Shown in pieces: positions 55,185 to 64,000 of a DNA stretch of 64,000 nt (its first letter is position 1; each line of letters begins with the position of its first letter). Where the stretch lies: positions 21,931-85,930 of the forward strand of contig PAIY01000228.1 in NCBI GenBank assembly GCA_002704825.1. The letters run 5' to 3'. The notes under the pieces were generated by a model that was given only the letters and a program-made list of their open reading frames with translations, did no database searches and was not told the origin of the DNA. Source of the stretch: Phycisphaeraceae bacterium. GTDB taxonomy: Bacteria; Planctomycetota; Phycisphaerae; Phycisphaerales; Phycisphaeraceae. The position numbers and the translations under genes were made by a program.

Positions 55185-55469
55185 GAGCTACCTCTGGTGA
55201 ATGAGCAAATTGAAGTGGTTACATCATAAAGCAAGTTGGACGCGGGGAAAAATCCGAACGCCTGAGATATGCATTTGAATAATCAACTCGGACCCAAACA
55301 GCGGTCACAATCGTCAAATTGAGAACCTTTTTCAATCGCAATCCACCAGGAATGTCAACCTGCGACCTCCACATTCCGATCTTGATTTTACCATTGCTCG
55401 GGGGGGAGTGGTGTTAAGCTCCAGCAGGATTCGTTTGAGCCTGCACCGATGCAAAGAGGTCCAGAACAA
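55185..55469. other. intergenic between divergent genes
   Basis: 285 bases between clpP and the cyclase gene. Apart from a G-run at about 55402 I see nothing distinctive; both promoters should be here. Confidence 0.35.
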
Positions 55470-57155
55470 ATGAATTTCTTCTCTTTCAAGCGGTTAAATG
55501 CGCAGGTGATATTCACATGCTTGTTTCTATGCAGCACTTTGATCAGTCTGATCATCAGTCACCGCTTTTTCACATGGCATCTGGATGAATACATCAGCCA
55601 ACGCAGCAAGCAGGGGCAGATGGAAATCCATCTCCAAAGCCAACTGTTTGAACGCGAACTCAACTACATCACATCGGATATCTATTTTCTCTGTCACAGT
55701 CTTGAAATGCAGGCCTATGCCCAGGACCCCAGCGAGCAGAACTACCAGCGTCTGAATGACGAATTCACTTCGTTTATCAATGAGCGTGGGATCTACGATC
55801 AGGTTCGTCTGCTTGATCTGGCTGGCAAAGAAATCACCCGGATCAACCAACTCAATCAACGTCCATTCGCCATTCCCCAAGATGAACTGCAGGACAAAAG
55901 TCATCGCGGCTATTTCCAACACTGCATGCAATTGCGGCGAGGGGAAATCTATGTCTCCTCGGTCGATCTGAATCAGGAATATCACCAGATCGAAAAACCC
56001 TATAAGCCTGTCGTCCGATTGGGTATGCCGGTCTACAACAAGGACGGTAACCGTAAAGGCTACATGATTCTCAACTACATGGTCAAAGATCTTCTCAAAC
56101 TCATCACGCAACCCTCAGTCAATGGGGTTGAACTGGAGTTCATGTTGGTTTCAGAGGATGGTTTCTACAGCTCACATAAAGACCCCAACAAGCTCTGGGG
56201 TTGGCTGCTGCCTAGTCGCAAAACCCAGAATTTTTCCCGTGATTATCCTGAACTCTGGGCAGACATGAACAAGTCCACCAAAGGCCAGTATCAGGATGGA
56301 CACAAGGCCATGGTGTATGACACGATTAATTTTCGCATCCGTGAAGAAATGATCACACCACGCTCATTGGACAAGAAACGCTTGCCCGTCGATGACAATT
56401 CCTATCGCAGTACGGAATTCAAAATCATCAGTATGATCCCTGAAGCACAAATCATGGATAAACGTTCACAGTTGTTCTACAAGGTTGGCATGATCTGGTC
56501 GTTGCATCTGGTCATCTCCATCCTGCCGATCTGGGGTCTGACCTACTTGATCATGATGTATTACAACCGTCACCTGGAACTGACGCACCGCGCGCACTAT
56601 GACAAGGTCACCGACCTGCCCAACCGGGATCTGTTCCTGGAAACACTCACCAGCACGCGGACCAAGGCACACCAGACCCAATCCCGTTTTGCGATTCTCT
56701 ACATTGACCTGGATGGTTTTAAACCAGTCAACGATCAACTTGGTCATAGCTGCGGCGATGACGTGCTGGCACTGGTTGGTAAACGTCTTCTTAAGTGCGT
56801 CCGTCAATCCGACATGGTGGCCAGGATCGGTGGCGATGAATTTGCAGTGATCCTCTCCCGCATCGGCCAGACTGAAGACGCTCAGCGTGTCGCCGAGAAA
56901 ATCCGACAACTGATCAAAACGCCCTACATGCTTGCCGACAAGGTCGCACACGTGAGTTGTTCCATTGGTTGTGCTGTCTACCCCGACCAATCGGACAATC
57001 TCGATGAACTCATCGATCTGGCAGACCAACGGATGTACGACGACAAACGAGCTCACAAGTCGCTCAAACTCACCCATGATACTGATGCCCGCAGTGAGTC
57101 TGGCAATCAGAACACGGCCAAGGATACGGCTTCCCATTCGTCGACGTCGGCTTGA
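55470..57155 (+). CDS. diguanylate cyclase with extracytoplasmic sensor domain
   Basis: Makes cyclic di-GMP from two GTP. 561 residues from ATG 55470 (AGAGG upstream; ATG 55449 has no ribosome site). Membrane helix 13-33, a Cache-like sensor of about 300 residues (YDQVRLLDLAGKEITRIN, RLGMPVYNKDGNRKGYMILNY), helix near 345-370, and a GGDEF domain: YDKVTDLPNRDLF, DLDGFKPVNDQLGHSCGDDVL and the intact RIGGDEFAVIL near 453-458. An inhibitory RxxD site is not obvious. A Ser/Thr-rich tail ends it. In contrast to the protein at 49357, this one should be active. Confidence 0.93.
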   Translation: MNFFSFKRLNAQVIFTCLFLCSTLISLIISHRFFTWHLDEYISQRSKQGQMEIHLQSQLFERELNYITSDIYFLCHSLEMQAYAQDPSEQNYQRLNDEFTSFINERGIYDQVRLLDLAGKEITRINQLNQRPFAIPQDELQDKSHRGYFQHCMQLRRGEIYVSSVDLNQEYHQIEKPYKPVVRLGMPVYNKDGNRKGYMILNYMVKDLLKLITQPSVNGVELEFMLVSEDGFYSSHKDPNKLWGWLLPSRKTQNFSRDYPELWADMNKSTKGQYQDGHKAMVYDTINFRIREEMITPRSLDKKRLPVDDNSYRSTEFKIISMIPEAQIMDKRSQLFYKVGMIWSLHLVISILPIWGLTYLIMMYYNRHLELTHRAHYDKVTDLPNRDLFLETLTSTRTKAHQTQSRFAILYIDLDGFKPVNDQLGHSCGDDVLALVGKRLLKCVRQSDMVARIGGDEFAVILSRIGQTEDAQRVAEKIRQLIKTPYMLADKVAHVSCSIGCAVYPDQSDNLDELIDLADQRMYDDKRAHKSLKLTHDTDARSESGNQNTAKDTASHSSTSA

Positions 57156-57205
57156 AGGAAATTTTGAAGTTCACATTTGCCAAATGAAAAGTCGGCGCTA
57201 TCATA

Positions 57206-57229
57206 ACTGTATCGATATTGTGGTACAGT
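57206..57229 (+). promoter_or_regulatory. possible operator before the GntR/LacI-type regulator
   Basis: Inverted repeat ACTGTA...TACAGT with 12 bases between, ending 3 bases before the ATG of the regulator gene. Spacing and place suit self-control by a dimeric repressor; no functional data. Confidence 0.45.
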
Positions 57230-57232
57230 AAA

Positions 57233-58339
57233 ATGACACGCACTTTAAAATACCAAATCATCAAGGATTGGCTCGTTGAGCAGGCTGCCGACCCGGCTTC
57301 GCGCAAGGCCATGCCCTCGATTCGTCAGATCCGCAAGCATTTCGGGGTGAGTTTGGCGCCCGTGACCCGCGCCCTTCAAGAACTTGAGGCTGAAGGACTT
57401 ATCGAACGTCGCCAAGGCGCCTCCACCGTCACCACCAGCCGCAATCACACCATCAACAAAGCCAGCGAAGCCAACGTGAGTCAGGGGACGATCATTTCGG
57501 TTTTCCCGGACTACCCCTCGGAAGTTTACTGGCGGATGAGTCATGCATTGGAGCATCAGGCTCGAATGCAGAAGCTGAATCTGCAGATGTACAAGTTTGA
57601 TCACACGCTGGATCTTGATGACGTTCTGCGTTTTGCCGGTAGTCAGGATCGCTGTCGGGGTTTGATGCTCACGATGGGGTCCGATGCCCTGTCGATCAAG
57701 CAGTTGGAGCAATTGGGAGCGAGCGGATTGCCGGTGACGCTGTGTGATCATCTTTTTGAGTATGAGAACCTGCCAGCCAATGTCACGATTCTCTCGCCGG
57801 ACGCTTCGATGACGGCCCAGATGGGGGTAACGACATTACATGAAATGGGTCATCGCAAGCTGGGCTATTTCCGCAATGAACCCAAGACGGATCAGGGCGA
57901 TCAGAAGTTGGCAAACACACTGCGAACTGCCCGGCAACTTGGCATTGAACTGGATAAACGCGCGGTCTTTTCCACGGCAATCAAGAGTTGGTCAAGCTCC
58001 ATGGATGCCGCGATGGAACTGACGCGAGAAGCTTTGCCGGTGATCAAGGAACTGGGATTGACCGCCTTGATGTACCAGTCGACACCCGGCGCGTACGCTG
58101 CCTGTCAGGTATTTTATGAAGCAGGCATCCGCGTTGGCAAAGACATCAGCGTCATCAGTGGCGGTGATTACGAATTTGCCCAGTACGCCTGCCCTGCCTT
58201 GACGGTCATGGCATCGGACTATGTGCAGATGGCCAAAGATGCGGTGAATCTGCTGATCGACAAGCCGGCCAATACACCAGCGTTGATCAAGTATCCGCCA
58301 AGCCTCATCAAACGAAACTCCGTTTGCAGGATCGATTGA
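57233..58339 (+). CDS. GntR-type winged-helix regulator with LacI-like sugar-binding domain
   Basis: 368 residues. The winged helix (residues 5-68) has the GntR pattern: MPSIRQIRKHFGVSLAPVTRALQELEAEG, then LIERRQGASTV read as separate motifs. The rest is a periplasmic-binding-protein fold like LacI/GalR effector domains (GTIISVFPD, RCRGLMLTM, LGYFRNEP near the hinge, VISGGDYEFAQYACPALTVM). This mixed build is common in planctomycetes and Lentisphaerae, where such regulators stand beside pseudopilin and glycoside hydrolase genes, as here. Effector: probably a sugar. Confidence 0.88.
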   Translation: MTRTLKYQIIKDWLVEQAADPASRKAMPSIRQIRKHFGVSLAPVTRALQELEAEGLIERRQGASTVTTSRNHTINKASEANVSQGTIISVFPDYPSEVYWRMSHALEHQARMQKLNLQMYKFDHTLDLDDVLRFAGSQDRCRGLMLTMGSDALSIKQLEQLGASGLPVTLCDHLFEYENLPANVTILSPDASMTAQMGVTTLHEMGHRKLGYFRNEPKTDQGDQKLANTLRTARQLGIELDKRAVFSTAIKSWSSSMDAAMELTREALPVIKELGLTALMYQSTPGAYAACQVFYEAGIRVGKDISVISGGDYEFAQYACPALTVMASDYVQMAKDAVNLLIDKPANTPALIKYPPSLIKRNSVCRID

Positions 58340-58410
58340 TAACCGAAAAAGTCGCATCATGATCTGATGCCGAATCGTTGAATTTCAGAAACAAAACAGG
58401 AGCGTTGACC

Positions 58411-59148
58411 ATGTCTCATCGCCGACACTTATCTCATGCCCAACCGTCCAAGGCGTTCACTCTCATCGAACTGCTGGTGGTCATCAGCATCATCTCGATT
58501 TTGATTTCCATTCTGCTTCCCGCCCTGGCCAAAGCACGCGGCGCGGCCATGGACATCAAGTGCATGAACAATCACAAGCAGATGAACCTGGCGATCCAGT
58601 ACTACATGTCCGACACTAACCACATCCCACGCACCTGTGATTCGGCATGGAATAACCAGTGGCATCAGGTCATCGACCACCTGTATCTGACCGGTATTCA
58701 CAAAGGCAGCTACACCGACAAGAACAAACGCCCCGAAGCCAGTTACTTCGACTGCCCCCGTCGCAGCACACCCATGATTGGTGGCAGCAATGACAAGATG
58801 ACCTATGGGACCGGTGGCTATGCCTCCAACGAATGGCTGATGGTCCGGGCAGACAACCCTTTCCAGGTCCAGAAAATCTCCAAGCCTGATGAAGCGCCCA
58901 TGATCATGGATGCCTCCAACTGGTATGCAAGTTACTGGGTCTTCCGCAATGCAGCAGGCTATCCCAACACGCGTTTTGATCACGAAGACACGTTCTACAT
59001 CTCCTTCATGGATGCTCACGTGTCACGTGTCCGCGAACGTGGTGCGCAATCAGCGGACCCCGACAAATGGTTGGGTGGCGCTTTCGGATCACGTGCCATG
59101 AACTACTGGGGCATCTACAGCTGGGATTGGCAAGACAACCGCTGGTAA
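58411..59148 (+). CDS. type II secretion-type pseudopilin (prepilin N-terminal methylation signal)
   Basis: 245 residues from ATG 58411 (AGGAG about 10 bases upstream). Prepilin signal: a basic leader, then [19 protein letters not shown] with cleavage before Phe and the conserved Glu at +5. The C-terminal domain has patterns of planctomycete pseudopilins: [37 protein letters not shown] and FMDAHVSRV near the end. Many copies of such genes occur per genome in this group, often with sugar-degrading enzymes. It lies between the regulator and the large hydrolase gene, all in the same direction. Confidence 0.9.
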   Translation: MSHRRHLSHAQPSKAFTLIELLVVISIISILISILLPALAKARGAAMDIKCMNNHKQMNLAIQYYMSDTNHIPRTCDSAWNNQWHQVIDHLYLTGIHKGSYTDKNKRPEASYFDCPRRSTPMIGGSNDKMTYGTGGYASNEWLMVRADNPFQVQKISKPDEAPMIMDASNWYASYWVFRNAAGYPNTRFDHEDTFYISFMDAHVSRVRERGAQSADPDKWLGGAFGSRAMNYWGIYSWDWQDNRW

Positions 59149-59189
59149 CCCCCCCCCGGAAACCCCGAAAACCCCGGGAAGTTTCCCCC
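59149..59189 (+). repeat. low-complexity CCCCGGAA/CCCCGAAA repeat tract
   Basis: Immediately after the pseudopilin stop: a C-run, CCGGAAACCCCG, AAACCCCGGGAAGTTTCC. Related to 10048-10092. Confidence 0.6.
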
Positions 59190-59238
59190 GCGTCATCTTC
59201 AACCTGCAAACGTTGAACGACACAATCATGTACCACCT

Positions 59239-59266
59239 AAAGCCCGGGGGTTTTAAGCCCCGGGTT
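59239..59266. repeat. palindromic repeat, family B, copy 2
   Basis: Inverted relative of 40980-41008: AAAGCCCGGGGG, TTTTAA, GCCCCGGG. It is between the pseudopilin and the large hydrolase gene and could weaken read-through. Confidence 0.7.
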
Positions 59267-59303
59267 GCCTTGCCTGAACAACCAACCACCACGGATATTC
59301 ACG

Positions 59304-62300
59304 ATGTATAAAACCATCCTGGCAACCATCCTGTTTTCGACTGCACTTCATGCAGCACCATTGCCCATCTCCAATGACACCGTCCCGCAACTCGTGGAGA
59401 TCACCGACATCAACAACCCCGTCGATCGACAGATGGGCGACAAGTTCGGGTTCGGTCGCGTGGAAGAACCCTATGCCATCGGCAAGACGGAAGTCACCAA
59501 TGCCCAGTATGCTGCCTTTCTCAATGATGTCGCCAAGGACGATCCCAACCAACTCTACGATGAGCGCATGGCAACGCACCCGCGCGGCGGTATCACCCGC
59601 AATGGCCAAGCAGGCAGCTACACCTATGCCGTCATCGCAGATCGCGCACAACAACCCGTTGTCTTCGTGGACCTGCTTGATGCAACGCGATACTGCAATT
59701 GGCTGTCCACCGGCAAAACGGAATCCGGCGTCTATGCCATCCGTCAAATTGAGCGCTTTGATGATGTCTCCATCCAACCCGCCATGCGCGATTTGAATAC
59801 CGCGCCAGGCAAACGCCTGTATTTCCTGCCCAATCGCAACCAGTGGTACAAGGCAGCTTATTACCAACCCCAAACGCAAAGCTATCGCCAATATGCCAAC
59901 GTCAATGTCAACCAACCTTCGGCGTATGGTACGATCAACCAATTCGATCAGGCACGCGAATGGATCGAAACTCCCTACCGCCAATACCGCCGCAGCATCG
60001 GCATGAGTTGGGATCGCATCGACGACCGCTTCCATGACCCGAATCACTGGCATCCATCACGCGCCCATGATGGTGATGATGACCTGGGGTTCCGTGTCGC
60101 TGCCACCCCTGTTCTCCAACTCATCCGCACTGTCAACGACAAACACAACTACTTCCTGCAAGGCCACAATGCTGGCAAACTACAACTGCGTTATGACGGT
60201 CATCCCACCCCCGCCAAACTCAGCTACCGCATCACCGACTACTTCAACAAGACGATCAACCAGGCTGATCTGAACATCACACTCAAGGTCGGCAAGCAAG
60301 GCGTTCTCGACTTCATGCTTCCCAATGTCGACGGCTATTACGAACTGTCTGCAACGATCATCGTCAACGATCAGACACACCGCTTTAACCCCCTGCCAAT
60401 GGTGGTGGCGGATAAGCCCGTGGAACGCCCGACGGACCTGATGGCAACGAGTTTCGGCGTCACCGGACACCTGGGCAAATTCGCGTATGACTACACCACT
60501 TTCAGCGAGCCAGATGAGACGCTTGAGCTTTATCGCTATGCAGGCATCACCGTCAATCGCATGGACGGCCCGTGGGAATTGGTGATCGACAAGACGCGCG
60601 ATGCAGGCATTCAAAACCTCATCGTGCTCTCTACCATGGGTTGGAATTACACACTCTGGGAATCAGCAGCCAGCCAGCAGATCGTCGACAAATGGGCCAA
60701 ACTCGGCGTGGAGGAAATGTATGCAGGCTATGCAGAGAACATTTACCAGCGCGTACTCAAACACAAGGACCTTGTCCCCGCGTGGGAAATGACCAACGAA
60801 CCCTGGGGCAGACACATCGTCCCCGAAGACTACACGCAATCCGTCAAGGTCGCAGTCAAGGCAACGCGCATGGCAGACCCCAACGCGATCACACTCATGG
60901 GCGACACCACGTTTCTTGGTGAAACATTGCTCGCCTCCGGCGCGGGTGCACTTTGCGACATCCAATCCTTCCACGTCTACAGCTACTTCCGAGAATACTT
61001 CTGGGGCATCCCCACTAAACTCCGACACATCCGCAGTGTCATGAACCAATACGGCATGAACGGCAAACCCATCTGGCTCACCGAAACCAGTGGCTGCGGC
61101 TACGGCATCCACATCTACCCCGGCCAAGACCTCGACGAAGTCCGACATTACCAGGCGATGGACTTACCCAAAAAGATGGTCGGTTCATTGGCTGTCGGCG
61201 CGGACAAGACGTTCTTCTACAACTTCCGAACCACCCCCGCACACGGCACGGAAAACGAGTTCGGCATGGTGCACACCGACCTCACCCCCAAGCCTGCGTT
61301 CGCAGCTTACCGCACCATTGCCAAACTCTTTAACACCAGCCGCTATGTCGGGCAGATTGATTTGCCCCGGGAATATCTGGGTTACGTGTTTGAAAAAGCA
61401 GGTCAGAAACACGCCCTGATCTGGCTGCGCGATTTACAGTCCAATGAACTCAGTGGCAAGGCTGCCGTTTTGCCTGACGTCCTGAATCAGACGCAGCAAC
61501 TTGGCTTTGCTGCCAAGGGCAAGGTCACGCAGTTTAATCTCATGGGGACACCAACTCCGTTGCGGATCGCGGATGGCAAAGTGACATTCAATGTCGATGG
61601 CTATCCCACCAGCATCGTCGGTGATGTGGCTTACCCGATGCTTAATGTGTCATCGCAAAAGACTGATGATGTGTCGCAGAACAAGACGGCTAGCGCAAAC
61701 CTGCGCATCCTCCCGCCGATGCCCCCGACCACGAGCATGCGAGACCTGGAAAAACCCAGCCGACTCACAGCATCATGGGCAACGCCGTCGGAAATGACTG
61801 TGCGTCTTTTTAACCATGCAGACAAGCCCATCACCGGCACGTTGTCCTTGGATGTCCCCGACACATGGCTTCCCGATAGCTGGCATGTCCTGACCAAGCC
61901 GCAGACAGTGACGCTGCCTGCCTATGGCTCTGCGACACGTGTGATCAGCTACCAACCGCCGCATGCCAATCCTGCAGGTATCACGCAGTTCCTGCTCACT
62001 GCCACGTTGACCTTGGAGAACGGCGAAGTCTTTGCGGATCGCGCGATCGTCAACATTGCCAAGCAGCAGCCCTATCGACATTGGCAACTGCCCAAGGCCG
62101 ATCAAGCCAAGGGCATGACGTTTGAGAACAAGCTTGAAAACGGTGATGCAGACGCCCGGTTAAGTTGGGATGAATCGCGTGGCAACTGGACGGAGATCTA
62201 CGTCTATCCCGCACCCAAGCTCGCAGAGAAATCGCTCGACGAACTTTCGCCTTACACCTTCAACGTCCGCAGCAAGACACCTCAGCAGATTCAGCACATC

Positions 62301-62537
62301 AACCTGCGTGTCCGTGATGCCAGTGGCGAAGTCTTCCAGTATCGCTTCACCCCCAAACTGGAGAATGCGGATTGGCATCAAGTCACCTACGACATCGTCA
62401 ACGACAAGCCCAAAGCCAAATGGGGTGGCAACAAGGACGGCAAGCTCGATCTGCCGCTGACCCTGCAAGGCATCGCCTTTGAGTTCACCCGCGGTGACAA
62501 AGTCCAGGAAGGTTCGCTTGAACTCAAGGCCGATTGA
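59304..62537 (+). CDS. secreted SUMF1-like / clan A glycoside hydrolase fusion protein
   Basis: 1077 residues from ATG 59304. Signal peptide MYKTILATILFSTALHAA. Residues 25-280 are a formylglycine-generating-enzyme-like (SUMF1) domain: IGKTEVTNAQYAAFLNDV, LPNRNQWYKAAYY and GFRVAATP; catalytic Cys residues are not evident, so it is likely a binding module. After an Ig-like linker, residues 395-680 form a TIM barrel with the acid/base Glu499 in MTNEPWG and the nucleophile candidate Glu594 in LTETSG, as in GH39/GH5-type enzymes. The last 380 residues are beta-sandwich modules. Probably cuts a plant or algal polysaccharide outside the cell; the substrate cannot be told. Confidence 0.82.
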   Translation: MYKTILATILFSTALHAAPLPISNDTVPQLVEITDINNPVDRQMGDKFGFGRVEEPYAIGKTEVTNAQYAAFLNDVAKDDPNQLYDERMATHPRGGITRNGQAGSYTYAVIADRAQQPVVFVDLLDATRYCNWLSTGKTESGVYAIRQIERFDDVSIQPAMRDLNTAPGKRLYFLPNRNQWYKAAYYQPQTQSYRQYANVNVNQPSAYGTINQFDQAREWIETPYRQYRRSIGMSWDRIDDRFHDPNHWHPSRAHDGDDDLGFRVAATPVLQLIRTVNDKHNYFLQGHNAGKLQLRYDGHPTPAKLSYRITDYFNKTINQADLNITLKVGKQGVLDFMLPNVDGYYELSATIIVNDQTHRFNPLPMVVADKPVERPTDLMATSFGVTGHLGKFAYDYTTFSEPDETLELYRYAGITVNRMDGPWELVIDKTRDAGIQNLIVLSTMGWNYTLWESAASQQIVDKWAKLGVEEMYAGYAENIYQRVLKHKDLVPAWEMTNEPWGRHIVPEDYTQSVKVAVKATRMADPNAITLMGDTTFLGETLLASGAGALCDIQSFHVYSYFREYFWGIPTKLRHIRSVMNQYGMNGKPIWLTETSGCGYGIHIYPGQDLDEVRHYQAMDLPKKMVGSLAVGADKTFFYNFRTTPAHGTENEFGMVHTDLTPKPAFAAYRTIAKLFNTSRYVGQIDLPREYLGYVFEKAGQKHALIWLRDLQSNELSGKAAVLPDVLNQTQQLGFAAKGKVTQFNLMGTPTPLRIADGKVTFNVDGYPTSIVGDVAYPMLNVSSQKTDDVSQNKTASANLRILPPMPPTTSMRDLEKPSRLTASWATPSEMTVRLFNHADKPITGTLSLDVPDTWLPDSWHVLTKPQTVTLPAYGSATRVISYQPPHANPAGITQFLLTATLTLENGEVFADRAIVNIAKQQPYRHWQLPKADQAKGMTFENKLENGDADARLSWDESRGNWTEIYVYPAPKLAEKSLDELSPYTFNVRSKTPQQIQHINLRVRDASGEVFQYRFTPKLENADWHQVTYDIVNDKPKAKWGGNKDGKLDLPLTLQGIAFEFTRGDKVQEGSLELKAD

Positions 62538-62625
62538 TCGCTGGTGATGGAAAACTGAAATCTTGACTTGCAATGCGTGTCATGTGATCATTGGCTCCAA
62601 CTTTCATTGAACACCGGGACCCATC

Positions 62626-62871
62626 ATGACCACAGATACAGCCGACATCCAAACGAATCCTCATGTCAAAAGTATGAACATCCAGGGCGCGATTGTCGGC
62701 CTTGCGTCGGTGATCTGCACGTTTACCTTCATGATCGTGTTAATGCTCTGCATCTTTGCCAGAGAGCACGTGATGGTCGCTGCCTACATTGCAGGCGCGT
62801 TGGGACTGATGGGTGTCTGCCTGGGCAGCATGCTCGTGAAGATCAGTTCGCACCAAAGTTCACGGCCTTAA
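62626..62871 (+). CDS. small membrane protein, 81 aa
   Basis: Two hydrophobic helices (IVGLASVICTFTFMIVLMLCIFA and VAAYIAGALGLMGVCLGSML) behind a polar N-terminus of about 20 residues. ATG 62626 is 88 bases after the hydrolase stop; a clear terminator follows. No family recognised. It may be the last gene of the regulator-pseudopilin-hydrolase locus or separate. Confidence 0.7.
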   Translation: MTTDTADIQTNPHVKSMNIQGAIVGLASVICTFTFMIVLMLCIFAREHVMVAAYIAGALGLMGVCLGSMLVKISSHQSSRP

Positions 62872-62892
62872 GACATCAGCAAAATCAGACAA

Positions 62893-62930
62893 TAAAAACA
62901 CCGTGCGGAATCAGTCGCACGGTGTTTTGC
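62893..62930 (+). terminator. intrinsic terminator after the small membrane protein
   Basis: Perfect 11-base stem AACACCGTGCG/CGCACGGTGTT (62897-62907 and 62916-62926), loop of eight, then TTGCTTTT. Confidence 0.88.
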
Positions 62931-63094
62931 TTTTGGCTTGCGGAATGGAATGAAGCCAATGTGTCGTTGCGTCACAAGCAGATCATTGTCCAAGTGGCAT
63001 CGCGGTAAACTGTCTGGCAGTTTCAGCGACATGTCTCCCGGAAATGTCGCAGCTATTTTTCAACTTGGATGATCGGGTTGACGCTATTTGCTGT

Positions 63095-63382
63095 TTAGAA
63101 CTGGGCAGCGTCGTCGTTACCGCCTGCATTGTTCTCTTCGAGCATCTTGCGGAGGTAGTTGTTTTCACGACGGGTGGCTTCGAGGTCGAATACCAGGTAC
63201 TTGATCGACAGACGCAGATAGTCCAGGGACTCCTGCAGATCACTGACGGTCTTGCGCAGCTTCTGATGACGTTCCTGGGTCTTCTCAGCGAGCTTGGTAA
63301 GGCGTTCTCTCTCGGCGACAGGCAAGGTTGAAATTTCTCCCATCAACTCTGCCAACTTTTCCTGAAACTTCTGTTCTTCCAT
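63095..63382 (-). CDS. small coiled-coil protein
   Basis: 95 residues from ATG 63382. Nearly all helix: heptad-like EKLAELMGEISTLPVAERERL, then TQERHQKLRKTVSDLQESLDYLRL and a last helix ATRRENNYLRKMLEENN, before an acidic tail. No cysteine, no membrane segment. A role as a structural or regulatory coiled coil is a guess. The frame opens at 63409; ATG 63382 is more likely with GGGAAAAG before it. Confidence 0.75.
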   Translation of the reverse strand: MEEQKFQEKLAELMGEISTLPVAERERLTKLAEKTQERHQKLRKTVSDLQESLDYLRLSIKYLVFDLEATRRENNYLRKMLEENNAGGNDDAAQF

Positions 63383-63898
63383 GGCGTTACTTTTCCCTTC
63401 GGGCAACAAATCGCTTTCTCTTATCGGTCACAACGTCGCGTCTGAGCGTTGTTCGCGTCCTCATTGGTTTTGAATATATCACAAGAAACCTGCCATGCAG
63501 CATAAATGTCGAAAAGAGATGTTAAATATCTTTATCATCTTGCAAAATAAACAATTGCGATTTAACGTTTTTTCGTTAGCCCCTTGCAGACAAGTGCCGG
63601 TTATGACGATTGATGCCCTCAGACCACATGCCACGTGTCGCCGTTACCACATGTCGTAAATGGATAACACGATGATATGTCTAATACCAATCCAGCTAAA
63701 AACCGTTCGACGAATTAGAGCGTAGCCAAACCCACCCATTTTACGTCATTGCAAGTACCGATGGTGGGTTTCGCGTTGCTCTACCCATCCTGCGTCAGAA
63801 GGCCACGTGCAACATGTCCATCAATCCGGTGCCGTTGTGTTAACGTCAATCCAAGGAACACCGGCTTAGAGCGATGCAAAGAATGAATCTCCCCCCTC
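63383..63898. other. intergenic region with a diverged inverted repeat
   Basis: No coding frame of note. 63717-63782 is an imperfect 66-base inverted repeat (AGAGCGTAGCCAAACCCACC with its diverged complement), another short palindromic element like the repeat families around it. Confidence 0.55.
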
Positions 63899-63983
63899 CG
63901 ACACTCCCGCGCAGGCGGGAGTCCAGTGGAATTTGCAATTTTCGACTGCATGCCACTGGATTCCCGCCTGCGCGGGAATGACG
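63899..63983. repeat. dispersed inverted repeat, family A, copy 3
   Basis: 85-base palindrome; the best matched of the three copies, with arms CACTCCCGCGCAGGCGGGAG and the complement of the other arm. Confidence 0.92.
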
Positions 63984-64000
63984 AAAAATACGAAGGCATG

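Overview
The window reads as a stretch of chromosome from a planctomycete, most likely of the Phycisphaerae type. This is inferred from gene content and style, not from a marker gene. Signs are a PEP-CTERM exported protein, a pseudopilin whose N-terminus has the long hydrophobic helix typical of that group, a tyrosine recombinase with the divergent active site seen in planctomycetes, zinc-ribbon membrane proteins, and several families of dispersed palindromic repeats. Genes are mostly on short transcription units of changing direction.

Layout. 0-16.9 kb (core-like): 5'-part of a type IIA topoisomerase A subunit, a glycosyltransferase, PolX, purU with a small membrane protein, a GH78-like rhamnosidase, a Nudix hydrolase, a rhomboid protease, a PEP-CTERM protein, an ABC-2 permease, and a YbjQ-YbjQ-PrsW operon. 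A decayed copy of the permease 5'-end lies at 16.8 kb. 17.39-29.45 kb (accessory): a 12-kb integrated element bounded by a 24-bp direct repeat of the 3'-end of tRNA-Leu(UAG). It carries a tyrosine recombinase, an excisionase-like protein, an Xre-type regulator, a probable HUH-type Rep protein and a tightly coupled four-gene operon: a type I DNA methyltransferase, a specificity subunit, an AAA ATPase and an HNH nuclease. No HsdR is present; the ATPase and HNH pair sits where a restriction subunit would be expected. Five copies of ATCGGTACA lie just inside the two ends and are probably recombinase arm sites.

29.5-45.6 kb: an exported protein, two tandem paralogous membrane proteins with C-terminal zinc ribbons, and then an assimilatory nitrate operon. 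The operon has a membrane-anchored Fe-S subunit (DmsB-DmsC fusion), a molybdopterin nitrate reductase, NirA nitrite reductase and a CysJ-like flavoprotein without an FMN domain, preceded by a perfect sigma-54 type promoter. MoeA, which makes the cofactor for the nitrate reductase, is close by on the other strand. A flagellin gene with a sigma-28 type promoter sits between them, and a ROK regulator follows.

45.7-64 kb: signalling and housekeeping genes (a histidine kinase, purM, a PAS/GAF protein with a degenerate GGDEF domain, an active-looking diguanylate cyclase, clpP, a VOC protein, a lipoprotein). A regulator, pseudopilin and large SUMF1/glycoside hydrolase gene follow in a row and look like one polysaccharide-response locus. 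The window ends with a small coiled-coil protein and repeats.

The best candidate for something little described is the methyltransferase-specificity-ATPase-HNH operon in the island.
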